NCBI RefSeq assembly: GCF_017302315.1
Contig: NZ_JAFLDT010000009.1
Coordinates: 1-64,000 of the forward strand
Direction of reading: 5' to 3'
Length of the DNA stretch: 64,000 nucleotides
Source of the DNA: Zoogloea sp.
GTDB lineage: Bacteria; Pseudomonadota; Gammaproteobacteria; Burkholderiales; Rhodocyclaceae
Made by a program: the position numbers and the translations under genes. Shown in pieces: positions 25,906 to 35,190 of this stretch (positions are counted from its first letter, which is position 1; each line of letters starts with the position of its first letter). The notes beneath the pieces are model-generated. The model was not told where the DNA came from. It searched no databases and saw only the letters and a program-made list of their open reading frames with translations.

Positions 25906-26715
25906 TCATGCGCACCTCAAGGGCGGCAGGCCGGGGGCAGGAGCATCGGCCGGCTCGCCGGAAACAGGCAGCACCCCTTCCGCCGCGTAAAGATCCCGCA
26001 GCATGGCCTCGCTCACCTGGTCCGCCGGCAGATCGAAGACGATCGCCCCTTCCTTCACCCCGACCACCCGCGGAAAGTGACGCAGGGCCAGATCCACCGC
26101 ATGCAGGCTGGCAACCAGGGTCACCCCGCGACGCACTGCCTCCTCGTTGAGCAGGGCCACGGTGAGTTCGGAGAGGGCCGGATCCATGGCCGACACCGGT
26201 TCGTCGGCAAGCAGCAGCTCGGGCTGCTGGTACAGCACCCGGGCCAGGGCCACCCGCTGTAGCTGGCCGCCGGACAGGCGGTCGCAGCGCGCATAAAGCC
26301 GCTCGGCCAGGTCCAGGCGCGCCAGCTCCCGGGCGGCACCCTCCGGGTCAACCGGCAACACCAGCGATGCCAGCGCCTTCCACAGGGGCCACTGGCCCAG
26401 GCGCCCGGCCAGCACCGCCGTCACCACCCGCTGGCGCGGCGGAATGGGTGGCGACTGGTGCACCAGGCCGATGCGCGCACGCAGGCGACGCAGGGCGCGG
26501 GGCGAATCCACCCAGGGTTCGCCCCCGAGCAGGCACACCCGCCCCCCGGTCGGACGCAGGGACGCGGCGAGCACCCGCAGCAGGGTGGTCTTGCCCGCAC
26601 CGGACGCCCCGATCAAGGCCACCCGCTCGCCCGCCGCCACACGCAGGTCGACGCCGCGCAGGGCGTGAAAGCCGTTGGCGTGGGTCAGCCCGACGCCTTC
26701 GAGGGAGAAACCCAT
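25906..26715 (-). CDS. ABC transporter ATP-binding protein, phosphonate/selenate type (PhnC-like)
   Basis: 269-aa ABC ATPase. Walker A is [16 protein letters not shown] (about 35-50), the Q-loop is in LVHQSP, the signature is [17 protein letters not shown], Walker B is [14 protein letters not shown] and the switch His is in SLHAVDL. The family is PhnC-like. It energises the two PhnE-type permeases downstream. Bracketed on both sides by copies of the same REP-like unit (25703-25780 and 26751-26829), which may affect mRNA stability or reflect local duplication. Confidence 0.88.
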   Translation of the reverse strand: MGFSLEGVGLTHANGFHALRGVDLRVAAGERVALIGASGAGKTTLLRVLAASLRPTGGRVCLLGGEPWVDSPRALRRLRARIGLVHQSPPIPPRQRVVTAVLAGRLGQWPLWKALASLVLPVDPEGAARELARLDLAERLYARCDRLSGGQLQRVALARVLYQQPELLLADEPVSAMDPALSELTVALLNEEAVRRGVTLVASLHAVDLALRHFPRVVGVKEGAIVFDLPADQVSEAMLRDLYAAEGVLPVSGEPADAPAPGLPPLRCA

Positions 26716-26750
26716 GGTGATCCTTGTTTTCTATCCAGGGGCCGATGTAG

Positions 26751-26829
26751 GGGCGACTTCAGTCGCCCGCGGACTCCGATCAAGGGTTTGTCGGTGATCG
26801 ACGCACGGATGGGCGACTGAAGTCGCCCC
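26751..26829. repeat. REP-like palindromic unit, copy 2
   Basis: Hairpins GGGCGACTTCAGTCGCCC at 26751-26768 and GGGCGACTGAAGTCGCCC at 26811-26828 show the same head-to-head layout as copy 1, with related spacer sequence. A degenerate further half (ACAAGTCGCCCCC) follows at once. Confidence 0.75.
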
Positions 26830-26883
26830 TACAAGTCGCCCCCACAAATCGCCTCTACGGAGAGATTCGACCCGATCCCGGCC

Positions 26884-27765
26884 TTATTTCAACAACCCCG
26901 CCGCCTGGGCCGCCGTCTCGATGCCCTTGTAGTTCTCCGCCTTGGTGGGGATGAACTTGCTCGCGCGCTGCAGGGCCATGATTTCCTTGTGGGCGGGGTT
27001 GGCCGGATCGAGCTTGAGGAAGGCCTGGGTGAGCTTGGCCTGGATCTTCGGGTCCAGGTCACCGCGCACCGTCCAGTTGTAGTCGAAGTAGGGCGGGGTG
27101 GTGGCAAAGACGCGGACCTTGGTGGTGTCCACCTTCTTCTGCTCCACCAGCTTGTCCCACACCGAGGCGTTCAGCACGCCCGCATCCACCTTGCCGGCCT
27201 GCACGAAGGCCACGGTGGCGTCGTGGGCGCCCGAGAAGGCGGTGCTCTTGAAGTCCTTGTCCGGGTTGATGCCTTCCTGGCCCAGGAAGTAGCGCGGCAT
27301 CAGGTGGCCCGACGTGGAGGAGGGGGAACCGAAGGCAAAGGTCTTGCCCTTGAGGTCGGCAAAGCCCTTGATGCTGTCGCTGGCGGTGATGAAACGCGAG
27401 GTGAACTTGGCGTCCTCGGCGCGCTGGACCAGGGGCACAGCCGTGCCGTTGGTGCGGATCTTGGCCTGCACGAAGGTGAAACCGCCCAGCCAGGCCATGT
27501 CGATCTTGCGGGTCGCCAGGGCCTCGACCACGGCAGCGTAGTCGGTCACCGGCACGAAGCTGACCTTCATGCCCGTTTCAGCCTCAAGGTAAGCCCCCAG
27601 GGGAGCGAACTTGCGCTGCAGTTCGGTGGGCGCCTCGTCGGGAATGGCCGACACCCGGAGGACATCCTCGGCATGGACCAGCGCAGGCAGACCGGCGAGA
27701 CCGGCCAGGGCGGAAGCAACACAGGCGCGCAGCAGCGCACGCCGCGGGTAGGGCATGGAAGTCAT
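26884..27765 (-). CDS. Periplasmic substrate-binding protein, putative selenate (phosphonate-family) ABC transporter
   Basis: 293 aa from ATG 27765 (GAGGAG upstream). The signal peptide has a twin-Arg-like start, MPYPRRALLRACV, and ends at ALVHA. The mature protein is of the phosphate/phosphite/phosphonate (PhnD-like) family: SAIPDEAPTELQRKFAPL, KIDMAWLGGFTF, TFAFGSPSSTSGHLMPR and AFSGAHDATVAFVQAGKVDAGVLN. One clade of this family is annotated as putative selenate binding because it sits with selenium genes. Here it is divergent from a selenoprotein formate dehydrogenase and near selA, selB and selC, so selenium oxyanion uptake is the best guess. Phosphonate uptake is the alternative; no phn lyase genes are present. 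Confidence 0.78.
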   Translation of the reverse strand: MTSMPYPRRALLRACVASALAGLAGLPALVHAEDVLRVSAIPDEAPTELQRKFAPLGAYLEAETGMKVSFVPVTDYAAVVEALATRKIDMAWLGGFTFVQAKIRTNGTAVPLVQRAEDAKFTSRFITASDSIKGFADLKGKTFAFGSPSSTSGHLMPRYFLGQEGINPDKDFKSTAFSGAHDATVAFVQAGKVDAGVLNASVWDKLVEQKKVDTTKVRVFATTPPYFDYNWTVRGDLDPKIQAKLTQAFLKLDPANPAHKEIMALQRASKFIPTKAENYKGIETAAQAAGLLK

Positions 27766-27951
27766 GGACAGCTCCTCGATTGGCACCCCACAGGGCACCC
27801 GCCGCCGGGACGAGGGAGTACGGCCCCGGCTGAATTCCGGACACCGGCAACACCGGGCCCGCTGAAAACATCAAAGCGGTACACAGACCGCGGGGCCGAC
27901 TATAGCGGCGGTGCACGGAAGAGTGAACAGGCTTGGGTGGCTGGCCGGCGA

Positions 27952-27992
27952 GGCGGGACATTTTGTCCGCGAAATGGACAAAATGTCCCGCC
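27952..27992. promoter_or_regulatory. Tandem palindromic sites upstream of fdnG, candidate activator binding site
   Basis: Two 13-bp palindromes, GGACATTTTGTCC (27956-27968) and GGACAAAATGTCC (27976-27988), lie 20 bp apart centre to centre. They also form one larger inverted repeat with 17-bp arms and a 7-bp spacer. They sit about 55-90 bp upstream of the sigma-54 promoter, where enhancer-binding regulators act. Which regulator binds is unknown. Confidence 0.65.
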
Positions 27993-28042
27993 AGCCAGCC
28001 CGAAATCACCAGCAAGCACTTGATTCTTAAAGCCCCCACCCC

Positions 28043-28058
28043 TGGCGCGGGGATTGCA
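28043..28058 (+). promoter_or_regulatory. Sigma-54 (-24/-12) promoter of fdnGHI
   Basis: TGGCGCGGGGATTGCA matches the sigma-54 consensus TGGCACG-N4-TTGCW with one mismatch. The GG and GC elements are correctly spaced, and the site lies 50 bp before the fdnG start codon. The upstream palindromes at 27952-27992 complete a typical RpoN-dependent layout. Confidence 0.8.
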
Positions 28059-28107
28059 AGGCGACAAGACGCTGTTCATCAACAACAACGGAGGAGGAAG
28101 AGTCACC

Positions 28108-31100
28108 ATGCAACTCTCACGGCGCCAGTTCTTCAAGGTGGCTGCCGGGGGCTTGACCGGATCGAGTCTGGTCGCGATGGGCTTTTCGCCCACTGCGGCC
28201 CTCGCCGAAGTTCGCACCTTCAAGCTCGCGCGCACCACGGAAACGCGCAACACCTGTCCGTACTGTTCGGTCGGTTGCGGCATCATCATGTACAGCCTCG
28301 GCGACAAGGCGAAAAACGCCCACGCCGAGATCATCCACATCGAAGGCGACCCGGACCATCCGGTCAATCGCGGCAGCCTGTGCCCCAAGGGCGCCGGCCT
28401 GCTCGACTTCGTGCACAGCAAGAACCGGCTCAAGTACCCGGAAGTGCGCGAGCCCGGCAGCAAGGAATGGAAGCGCATCGGCTGGGACGAGGCCTTCACC
28501 CGTATCGCCAAGCTGATGAAGGAAGACCGCGACGCCAATTTCGTCGCCAAGAACGCCGATGGCGTGACGGTTAACCGCTGGCTCACCACCGGTTTCCTCG
28601 CCGCCTCCGCCTCCAGCAACGAGGCCGGCTACATCACCCACAAGGTGGTGCGCAACCTGGGAATGCTCGCATTCGATAACCAAGCGCGTGTCTGACACGG
28701 CCCGACGGTGGCAAGTCTTGCCCCGACGTATGGCCGCGGTGCCATGACCAATCACTGGACCGACATCAAGAATGCGGACGTGATCCTGATCATGGGCGGA
28801 AACGCCGCCGAAGCCCACCCCTGCGGCTTCAAATGGGTGACCGAAGCGAAGGCCAAGAACAAGGCCCGCCTCGTGGTCGTGGATCCGCGTTTCACGCGCT
28901 CCGCCGCGATGGCCGACCTCTACGCGCCCATCCGCACCGGCACCGACATCGCCTTCCTGGGCGGGGTGATCCATTACCTGATCACCAACAACAAGGTGCA
29001 CATGGACTACATCAAGTCCTACACCGACATGACTTACCTCGTGAAGGACGACTTCGCCTTCGCGGACGGCTTCTTCACCGGCTACGACGTGGAGAAGCGC
29101 AAGTACGACAAGTCCAGCTGGGATTACCAGATGGGTGAGGACGGCTTCGTCAAGACCGACCCCAGCCTGGAGAACCCGCGCTGCGTGTGGAACCTGATGA
29201 AGGCCCACTTCAGCCGCTACACCCCGGACGTGGTGGAGAACATCTGCGGCACGCCGAAGGACAAGTTCCTGCAGGTGGCCGAGCTGCTCGCCTCCAGCCA
29301 CACGCCGGACCGGGTGATGACCATCCTCTACGCCCTCGGCTGGACCCAGCACTCCACCGGCTCGCAGATCATCCGCACCGCGGCCATGGTCCAGCTGCTG
29401 CTGGGCAACATCGGCCGGGCCGGGGGTGGCGTCAATGCCCTGCGCGGTCACTCCAACATCCAGGGCCTCACCGACCTGGGCCTGCTCTCCAACCTGCTGC
29501 CGGGCTACATGACCCTGCCGGGCGAGAAGGAAACCGACTACGACGCCTACATCGCCAAGCGCGCGCCCAAGCCCATGCGGCCGGGGCAGCTGTCGTACTG
29601 GCAGAACTACGGCAAGTTCCACGTCAGCCTGATGAAGGCCTGGTACGGCAACGCCGCCACCAAGGAAAACAACTGGGCCTTCGACTACCTGCCCAAGCTC
29701 GACAAGACTTACGACGTGCTGCAGGTCTTCGAGCTGATGCACCAGGGCAAGATGAACGGCTACATCGCCCAGGGCTTCAACCCCCTCAATTCCTTCCCCA
29801 ACAAGGCGAAGGTGGGGGCCGCGCTGTCCAAGCTCAAGTACCTGGTGGTGATCGACCCGCTGGCCACCGAAACCTCCGAGTTCTGGCAGAACTACGGCGA
29901 GTTCAACAACGTGGACCCGGCGCAGATCCAGACCACGGTGTTCCGCCTGCCGTCCACCTGCTTTGCCGAAGAGGACGGCGCCATCGTCAACTCCGGCCGC
30001 TGGCTGCAGTGGCACTGGAAGGGCGCCGAGCCCCCCGGTGACGCCAAGACCGACCCGGAGATCATGGCCGGCCTGTTCCTGCGCCTGCGCGACATGTACA
30101 AGAAGGACGGCGGCGCCTTCCCGGACGCCATCCTCAACCTGTCGTGGCCCTACAAGGTGCCCTACGAGCCCTCACCCGAAGAGCTGGCCAAGGAGTACAA
30201 CGGCAAGGCCCTGGCCGATCTGGCCGATCCGAAGGACCCGACCAAGCTCATCAAGAAGGGTGGCGAGCTGCTCGACGGCTTTGCCCAGCTGCGTGACGAC
30301 GGCTCCACCGCCTGCGGCTGCTGGATCTTCTCCGGCGCGTGGACCGAGAAGGGCAACATGATGGCCCGGCGTGACAACGCCGATCCCTTCCACAACGGCC
30401 AAACCCTGGGCTGGTCCTTCGCCTGGCCGGCCAACCGGCGCATCCTCTACAACCGCGCGGCGGCCGATCCGGCCGGCAAGCCGTGGGATGCCAAGCGCAA
30501 GCAGGTGTGGTGGGACGCCGCCCAGAGCAAGTGGGTCGGCTCCGACGTGCCCGACTTCAAGGTGGATTCCGCCCCCGAGGACGGCATGGGCCCCTTCATC
30601 ATGAACCCGGAGGGCATCGCCCGCTTCTTCGCCCGCGGCATGATGAACGAAGGCCCCTTCCCCGAGCACTACGAGCCCTTCGAGACGCCCATCGGCGTCA
30701 ACCCGATGCACCGCAACAACCCCAAGGCCACGTCCAATCCGGCTGCACGGGTGTTCAAGGGAGACATGGAGGCCTTCGGCACCGCCAAGGACTTCCCCTA
30801 TGCGGCGACCACCTACCGGCTCACCGAGCACTTCCACTACTGGACCAAGCACGTGGAGTCCAACGCCATCACCCAGCCCGAGCAGTTTGTCGAGATCGGC
30901 GAGGCGCTGGCGGCGGAGAAGGGCATCCGGGCCGGCGACAGGGTCAAGGTGAGCTCCAACCGGGGCTACATCAAGGCCGTGGCGGTGGTGACCAAGCGCA
31001 TCAAACCCCTCAAGGTCGACGGAAAGACTGTCCACCACGTCGGGATTCCGCTCCACTGGGGCTTCAAGGGGGTAGCCAAGAACGGCTTCATCACCAACAC

Positions 31101-31179
31101 CTTGACGCCTTTCGTGGGAGACGGGAACACCCAGACGCCGGAGTTCAAGTCCTTCCTGGTCAACGTCGAGAAAGCCTGA
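28108..31179 (+). CDS. fdnG: Formate dehydrogenase alpha subunit, selenocysteine-containing (FdnG type)
   Basis: 1023 aa when TGA 28693-28695 is read as selenocysteine (about residue 196, in the context ARV-Sec-HGPTV). The Tat signal is [12 protein letters not shown] at the N-terminus, so the enzyme faces the periplasm. The [4Fe4S] motif is CPYCSVGCG...GSLCPKGA (about 50-95), followed by the Mo-bisPGD domains. A SECIS hairpin follows the TGA. It oxidises formate to CO2 and passes electrons to FdnH and FdnI and then to quinone. GAGGAGG precedes the ATG. The length equals FdnG. The two halves should not be called as separate genes. Transcription is probably from the sigma-54 promoter at 28043. 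Confidence 0.96.
28693..28728 (+). promoter_or_regulatory. Selenocysteine codon and SECIS hairpin
   Basis: TGA at 28693-28695 is followed by a stem (28707-28714 pairing with 28718-28724) with an unpaired T at 28709 and an apical G-T-C loop at 28715-28717, about 20 nt after the codon. A bulged U and a GU in the loop are the features SelB recognises in bacterial SECIS elements. Confidence 0.9.
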
Positions 31180-31189
31180 GGAGATCGCC

Positions 31190-32086
31190 ATGGCACTGCA
31201 ATCACTGGATATCGCCAAGCGCTCGGCCACGACGACCGAACCGCCCCAGGCGCGCAAGACCCTCGAGGTCGCCAAGCTCATCGACGTCTCCAAGTGCATC
31301 GGCTGCAAGGCCTGCCAGGTGGCGTGCATGCAGTGGAACGACCTGCGTGACGAAGTGGGAAGCTGCGGCGGCACCTACGACAACCCGACGGACATGACCG
31401 ACCAGAGCTGGACGGTCATGCGCTACGCCGAAGTCGAGTCGGAGGAACGGGGCCTCGAGTGGCTGATCCGCAAGGACGGCTGCATGCACTGCGAGGACCC
31501 GGGCTGCCTGAAGGCCTGCCCGGCCCCCGGCGCCATCATCAAGTACGCCAACGGCATCGTGGATTTCCACCAGGAAAACTGCATCGGCTGCGGCTACTGC
31601 GTAACCGGCTGCCCCTTCAACGTCCCGCGCATCTCGAAGAAGGACAGCAAGGCCTACAAGTGCACCCTGTGCTCCGACCGCGTTGCGGTCGGCTTGGAGC
31701 CGGCCTGCGTCAAGGTCTGCCCGACAGGCTCCATCAGCTTCGGCTCGAAGGAGGACATGAAGGAGCTGGCCGACGAGCGCATCACCGAGCTGAAGGAGCG
31801 CGGCTTCAAGAACGCCGGTCTGTACGACCCGGCCGGGGTGGGCGGCACGCACGTCATGTACGTGCTCAACCACGCAGACAAGCCGAGCCTGTACAGCGGC
31901 CTGCCCGCCGACCCGACGATCGCGCCCACCGTCTCCCTGTGGAAGGGCTTCGCCAAACCCCTCGCCATGGCCGGCATTGCCGCCGCGGCGTTGGGTGGCC
32001 TCTTCCACTACGTGATGAAGGGCCCGAACGAGGTGTCCAAGGAGATCGAAGCCGAAGTCGAAAAGGAACTGGAGGGCGAAAAATGA
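31190..32086 (+). CDS. fdnH: Formate dehydrogenase iron-sulfur beta subunit
   Basis: 298 aa. Four ferredoxin-type cysteine clusters are visible: [35 protein letters not shown] and CTLCSDRV...CVKVC, enough for four [4Fe4S] centres. A single C-terminal TM (about 258-280) anchors it beside the cytochrome subunit, followed by a charged tail. It carries electrons from FdnG to FdnI. It starts 10 bp after fdnG behind AGGAG and overlaps fdnI by 4 bp. Transport to the periplasm is expected to ride on the Tat signal of FdnG. Confidence 0.95.
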   Translation: MALQSLDIAKRSATTTEPPQARKTLEVAKLIDVSKCIGCKACQVACMQWNDLRDEVGSCGGTYDNPTDMTDQSWTVMRYAEVESEERGLEWLIRKDGCMHCEDPGCLKACPAPGAIIKYANGIVDFHQENCIGCGYCVTGCPFNVPRISKKDSKAYKCTLCSDRVAVGLEPACVKVCPTGSISFGSKEDMKELADERITELKERGFKNAGLYDPAGVGGTHVMYVLNHADKPSLYSGLPADPTIAPTVSLWKGFAKPLAMAGIAAAALGGLFHYVMKGPNEVSKEIEAEVEKELEGEK

Positions 32087-32709
32087 TCCGCGATCCGTCC
32101 GACCTGCAACGCTACAACGCGTCCGAGAGGGCCAACCATTGGGTCACGGGCATCTGCTTCATCCTGCTCGCGCTCTCCGGCCTGGCACTCTTCCATCCGG
32201 CCCTGTTCCCCCTCACCAGCCTGTTCGGTGGCGGGGTGTGGACGCGCATCCTGCACCCCTTCATCGGGGTGATCATGATGCTGTTCTTCGTGGTGATGTT
32301 CTTCCGCTTCAAGCGCCTCAACCACATGACCGACACCGACTGGGAGTGGGTCAAGCGGGCCAAGGAGATGGTGGATGGGGATGACCACAACATGCCGGAG
32401 ATGGGCAAGTACAACGGGGGGCAGAAGCTGCTGTTCTGGTTCCTCGGCCTGGCCATGCTGGTGCTCTTCGTCTCGGGCATCATCATCTGGCGGGCGTACT
32501 TCTCCCATTACTTCCCCATCGGCGTGATCCGCACCGGTGCCGTGCTGCATGCGGTCTTCGCCACGGTGATGATCATCGCGATCATCGTCCATGTGTATGC
32601 CGCCATCTGGGTCCGGGGCACCATCCGGGCCATGCTCTACGGCACCGTGACCCGCGCCTGGGCCAAGCAGCACCACCGGGCCTGGTATCGCCAGATGACC
32701 GGCAAGTAG
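32083..32709 (+). CDS. fdnI: Formate dehydrogenase cytochrome b556 gamma subunit
   Basis: 208-aa inner-membrane protein with four TM segments. Conserved His residues that ligate two hemes b are seen in [22 protein letters not shown] and IIVHVYAA. It accepts electrons from FdnH and reduces quinone. The ATG overlaps the fdnH stop. After the stop, 50-80 bp downstream, an imperfect GC-rich hairpin (32758-32790) precedes fdhE and may end or attenuate the operon transcript. Confidence 0.94.
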   Translation: MIRDPSDLQRYNASERANHWVTGICFILLALSGLALFHPALFPLTSLFGGGVWTRILHPFIGVIMMLFFVVMFFRFKRLNHMTDTDWEWVKRAKEMVDGDDHNMPEMGKYNGGQKLLFWFLGLAMLVLFVSGIIIWRAYFSHYFPIGVIRTGAVLHAVFATVMIIAIIVHVYAAIWVRGTIRAMLYGTVTRAWAKQHHRAWYRQMTGK

Positions 32710-32757
32710 CACAACCCGGCGGGGGCAACAGCTTTCGTCCCCGCCGACTGAATCCCC

Positions 32758-32790
32758 GGGGCACGGGTCGATCAAACGACCCCGTGCCCC
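32758..32790 (+). terminator. GC-rich hairpin between fdnI and fdhE
   Basis: GGGGCACGGGTCG (32758-32770) pairs with 32777-32790, with one bulged C and a 6-nt loop. There is no U-tract, so it may be an attenuator or mRNA-stability element rather than a full stop. It separates the highly expressed structural genes from the maturation genes. Confidence 0.5.
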
Positions 32791-32816
32791 AAAGCCCCGG
32801 AACCTTTTGGAACGCC

Positions 32817-33749
32817 ATGCAGACACTGCTCAGCCCCGAAGAAATCGCCACCCAGGCCGTCGCTGAAGACAGCCCCAACCGGCTTCCCTCTACCTGGGTC
32901 TTCGGCAATCGCGCCGAGCGCCTGCGGGCCCTGGCTGGCGACCATGCCATGGCCGACTTCCTGCTCTTCTGCGCCCGCATCGCCGATGCCCAGCAGCATG
33001 AGCTCGACCGCGTGCGCCCCCTCATCACGCGCCCTGACGCGGCCTTGCTGAAGCGCTGCCGCGAACACGGCATGCCGCCCCTCGACGCCCAGGGCGGCGA
33101 ACTGCCGGAGGCCTGGTTCAGCGTGCTCCGGCACCTCGCCACCGCCCTCGACCCCTACGCGCCGCCGGTGCTGCAATCGGCCCTGCTGAGCCTGCCCGGC
33201 ATGGCACGCAGCGCCATGGACGAACTCGCCCGCAGCATCCTGCGCTGCGAGGAAGCACCGGAAACCGTCATCGAACTGGCCCTCGCCCCCCTTGTCGGCG
33301 CCGCCCTGCAGGTTGCCTGGACAGCCCGCGCCCTGGCCCTCGCCGAAAGCGATATCCCCGCCGGCTTCGAGGACAGCCTGTGCCCGGCCTGCGGCGCCCA
33401 CCCGGTGGCCTCCATCGTGCGCATCGGCGACGCCGGCCACGGCGTGCGCTACGCCACCTGCAGCCTGTGCGCCTGCGAATGGCACGTCACCCGCATCAAG
33501 TGCGTGCCCTGCCACAACACCAAGGGCATCAGCTACCAGAGCCTCGAAGGCCGGCAGGGCGCCCTCCACCCCGGCGTCAAGGCCGAAACCTGTCCCGAAT
33601 GCCAGGCCAGCCTGAAGATCATGTCCATGGAGAAAGACCCGCTGGTGGACGCCTTCGCCGACGATCTGGCAACCCTGGCCCTCGACATGCTGGTGGACGA
33701 AGCCGGCTTCCACCGGGCCGGCCGCAACCTGTTCCTGTTCACCCCCTAG
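32817..33749 (+). CDS. fdhE: Formate dehydrogenase accessory protein FdhE
   Basis: 310-aa cytosolic maturation factor. The C-terminal half carries four Cys pairs, [25 protein letters not shown] and CPECQASL, in rubredoxin-like folds that bind iron. FdhE supports assembly and reductive activation of Tat-exported respiratory formate dehydrogenases. The ATG at 32817 is preferred over the GTG at 32784, which lies in the leader hairpin. selA follows 13 bp after the stop, so fdhE-selA-selB are likely one transcript. Confidence 0.92.
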   Translation: MQTLLSPEEIATQAVAEDSPNRLPSTWVFGNRAERLRALAGDHAMADFLLFCARIADAQQHELDRVRPLITRPDAALLKRCREHGMPPLDAQGGELPEAWFSVLRHLATALDPYAPPVLQSALLSLPGMARSAMDELARSILRCEEAPETVIELALAPLVGAALQVAWTARALALAESDIPAGFEDSLCPACGAHPVASIVRIGDAGHGVRYATCSLCACEWHVTRIKCVPCHNTKGISYQSLEGRQGALHPGVKAETCPECQASLKIMSMEKDPLVDAFADDLATLALDMLVDEAGFHRAGRNLFLFTP

Positions 33750-33762
33750 GAGACTCCCCACG

Positions 33763-35190
33763 ATGGCGTCCATGGTCCATGGCACCACGTCCGATGACAG
33801 CACCGCCTACCGCGCCCTGCCCAGTCTCGACCGCCTTCTCGCTGCCGCCCCCGGCCTCATCGAAGCCCATGGCCGCAGCGAAACCACCCAGGTGCTGCGG
33901 GAGGTCCTCACGACCGCCCGCCAGCGCATTGGCGAAGGACTCGCCGCCCCGGAACCCGGCGGCCTGCTCCGGGACGCAAAAACCCGCCTCGACGCCCGCG
34001 CCGCGCCCAAGCTGAAGCGCGTCTTCAACCTCACCGGCACCGTGCTGCACACCAACCTCGGCCGCGCCGTGCTGCCCGAGGAGGCCATCGCCGCCATGGT
34101 GGACGCCGCCCGCTCCCCCTGCGCCCTGGAATACGAAGTGGACACAGGCGGCCGCGGCGACCGGGACGACGTGGTCAACGACCTGCTGCGCGAACTCACC
34201 GGCGCCGAAGCCGCCACCGTGGTCAACAACAACGCCGCCGCCGTCTTCCTGCTCCTCAACACCCTGGCCCAGCGCAAGGAAGTCATCGTCTCCCGGGGCG
34301 AGCTGGTGGAGATCGGCGGCGCCTTCCGCGTGCCGGACATCATGAAGCGCGCCGGCGCCCGGCTGGTCGAGGTGGGCTGCACCAACCGCACCCACCCCAA
34401 GGATTTCGAAGAGGCCATCGGCCCCCGCACCGGCCTGCTGATGAAGATCCACACCAGCAACTACGCCGTCGAAGGTTTCACCGCCAGCGTCGGCCAGGCC
34501 GACATGGCCCGCATCGCCCACGCCCGCGGCCTGCCCTTCGTCGAAGACCTGGGCAGCGGCACCCTCACCGACCTGGAACGCTGGGGCCTGCCCCACGAAC
34601 CCACCCCCCGGGAAGCCATCGCCAATGGCGCCGATCTGGTCAGCTTCTCCGGTGACAAACTCCTCGGCGGCCCCCAGGCCGGCATCCTGGTCGGCCGCAA
34701 GGACCTGATCACAAAGATCAAGAAAAACCCCCTCAAGCGCGCCCTGCGGGTCGGCAAGATCACCCTCGCCGGGCTGGAAGCCGTGCTGCGCCTGTACCGC
34801 GACCCGGACACCCTGGCCGAACGCCTGAGCACCCTGCGCCTGCTCACCCGCCCCCGGGACGCCATGCTCACCCAGGCTGAACGCCTGCACGCCCCCGTGG
34901 CTGCCACCCTCGCCGGCTGGCCCCTGACGGTCAGTATCGAACCCATGCTGTCGCAGATCGGTTCCGGCAGCCTGCCGGTGGACCGGCTGCCCTCCGCCGG
35001 CCTGGTGTTCCGCCCCCAGGGCCGCAAGGGCGGCGTGCTCAACAAGCTCGAAGCGGCCCTGCGCGGCCTGCCCCTGCCGGTCATCGGGCGCATCGCCGAC
35101 AACGCCCTGCACCTTGACCTGCGCTGCCTGCCGCCGGGCGACGAGGCCGCCTTCCTCACCCAGTTCCAGGCGGGCTTCACTCCATGCTGA
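33763..35190 (+). CDS. selA: L-seryl-tRNA(Sec) selenium transferase SelA
   Basis: 475 aa, full length. It converts Ser-tRNA(Sec) to Sec-tRNA(Sec) with selenophosphate and PLP. The PLP Lys is in [19 protein letters not shown] (about 305). [14 protein letters not shown] and [18 protein letters not shown] are family signatures. AGGAG overlaps the fdhE stop and the ATG is 14 bp beyond. The selA stop overlaps the selB start. Note that selD (selenophosphate synthetase) is not in the window. Third positions are C-rich on the coding strand, as expected for lagging-strand genes here. Confidence 0.97.
   Translation: MASMVHGTTSDDSTAYRALPSLDRLLAAAPGLIEAHGRSETTQVLREVLTTARQRIGEGLAAPEPGGLLRDAKTRLDARAAPKLKRVFNLTGTVLHTNLGRAVLPEEAIAAMVDAARSPCALEYEVDTGGRGDRDDVVNDLLRELTGAEAATVVNNNAAAVFLLLNTLAQRKEVIVSRGELVEIGGAFRVPDIMKRAGARLVEVGCTNRTHPKDFEEAIGPRTGLLMKIHTSNYAVEGFTASVGQADMARIAHARGLPFVEDLGSGTLTDLERWGLPHEPTPREAIANGADLVSFSGDKLLGGPQAGILVGRKDLITKIKKNPLKRALRVGKITLAGLEAVLRLYRDPDTLAERLSTLRLLTRPRDAMLTQAERLHAPVAATLAGWPLTVSIEPMLSQIGSGSLPVDRLPSAGLVFRPQGRKGGVLNKLEAALRGLPLPVIGRIADNALHLDLRCLPPGDEAAFLTQFQAGFTPC

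Noticed and set aside
28708..31179. Separate formate dehydrogenase gene starting with GTG after the TGA
   Set aside because: The upstream frame, SECIS hairpin and Sec machinery show the TGA is selenocysteine; it is one gene, 28108-31179.
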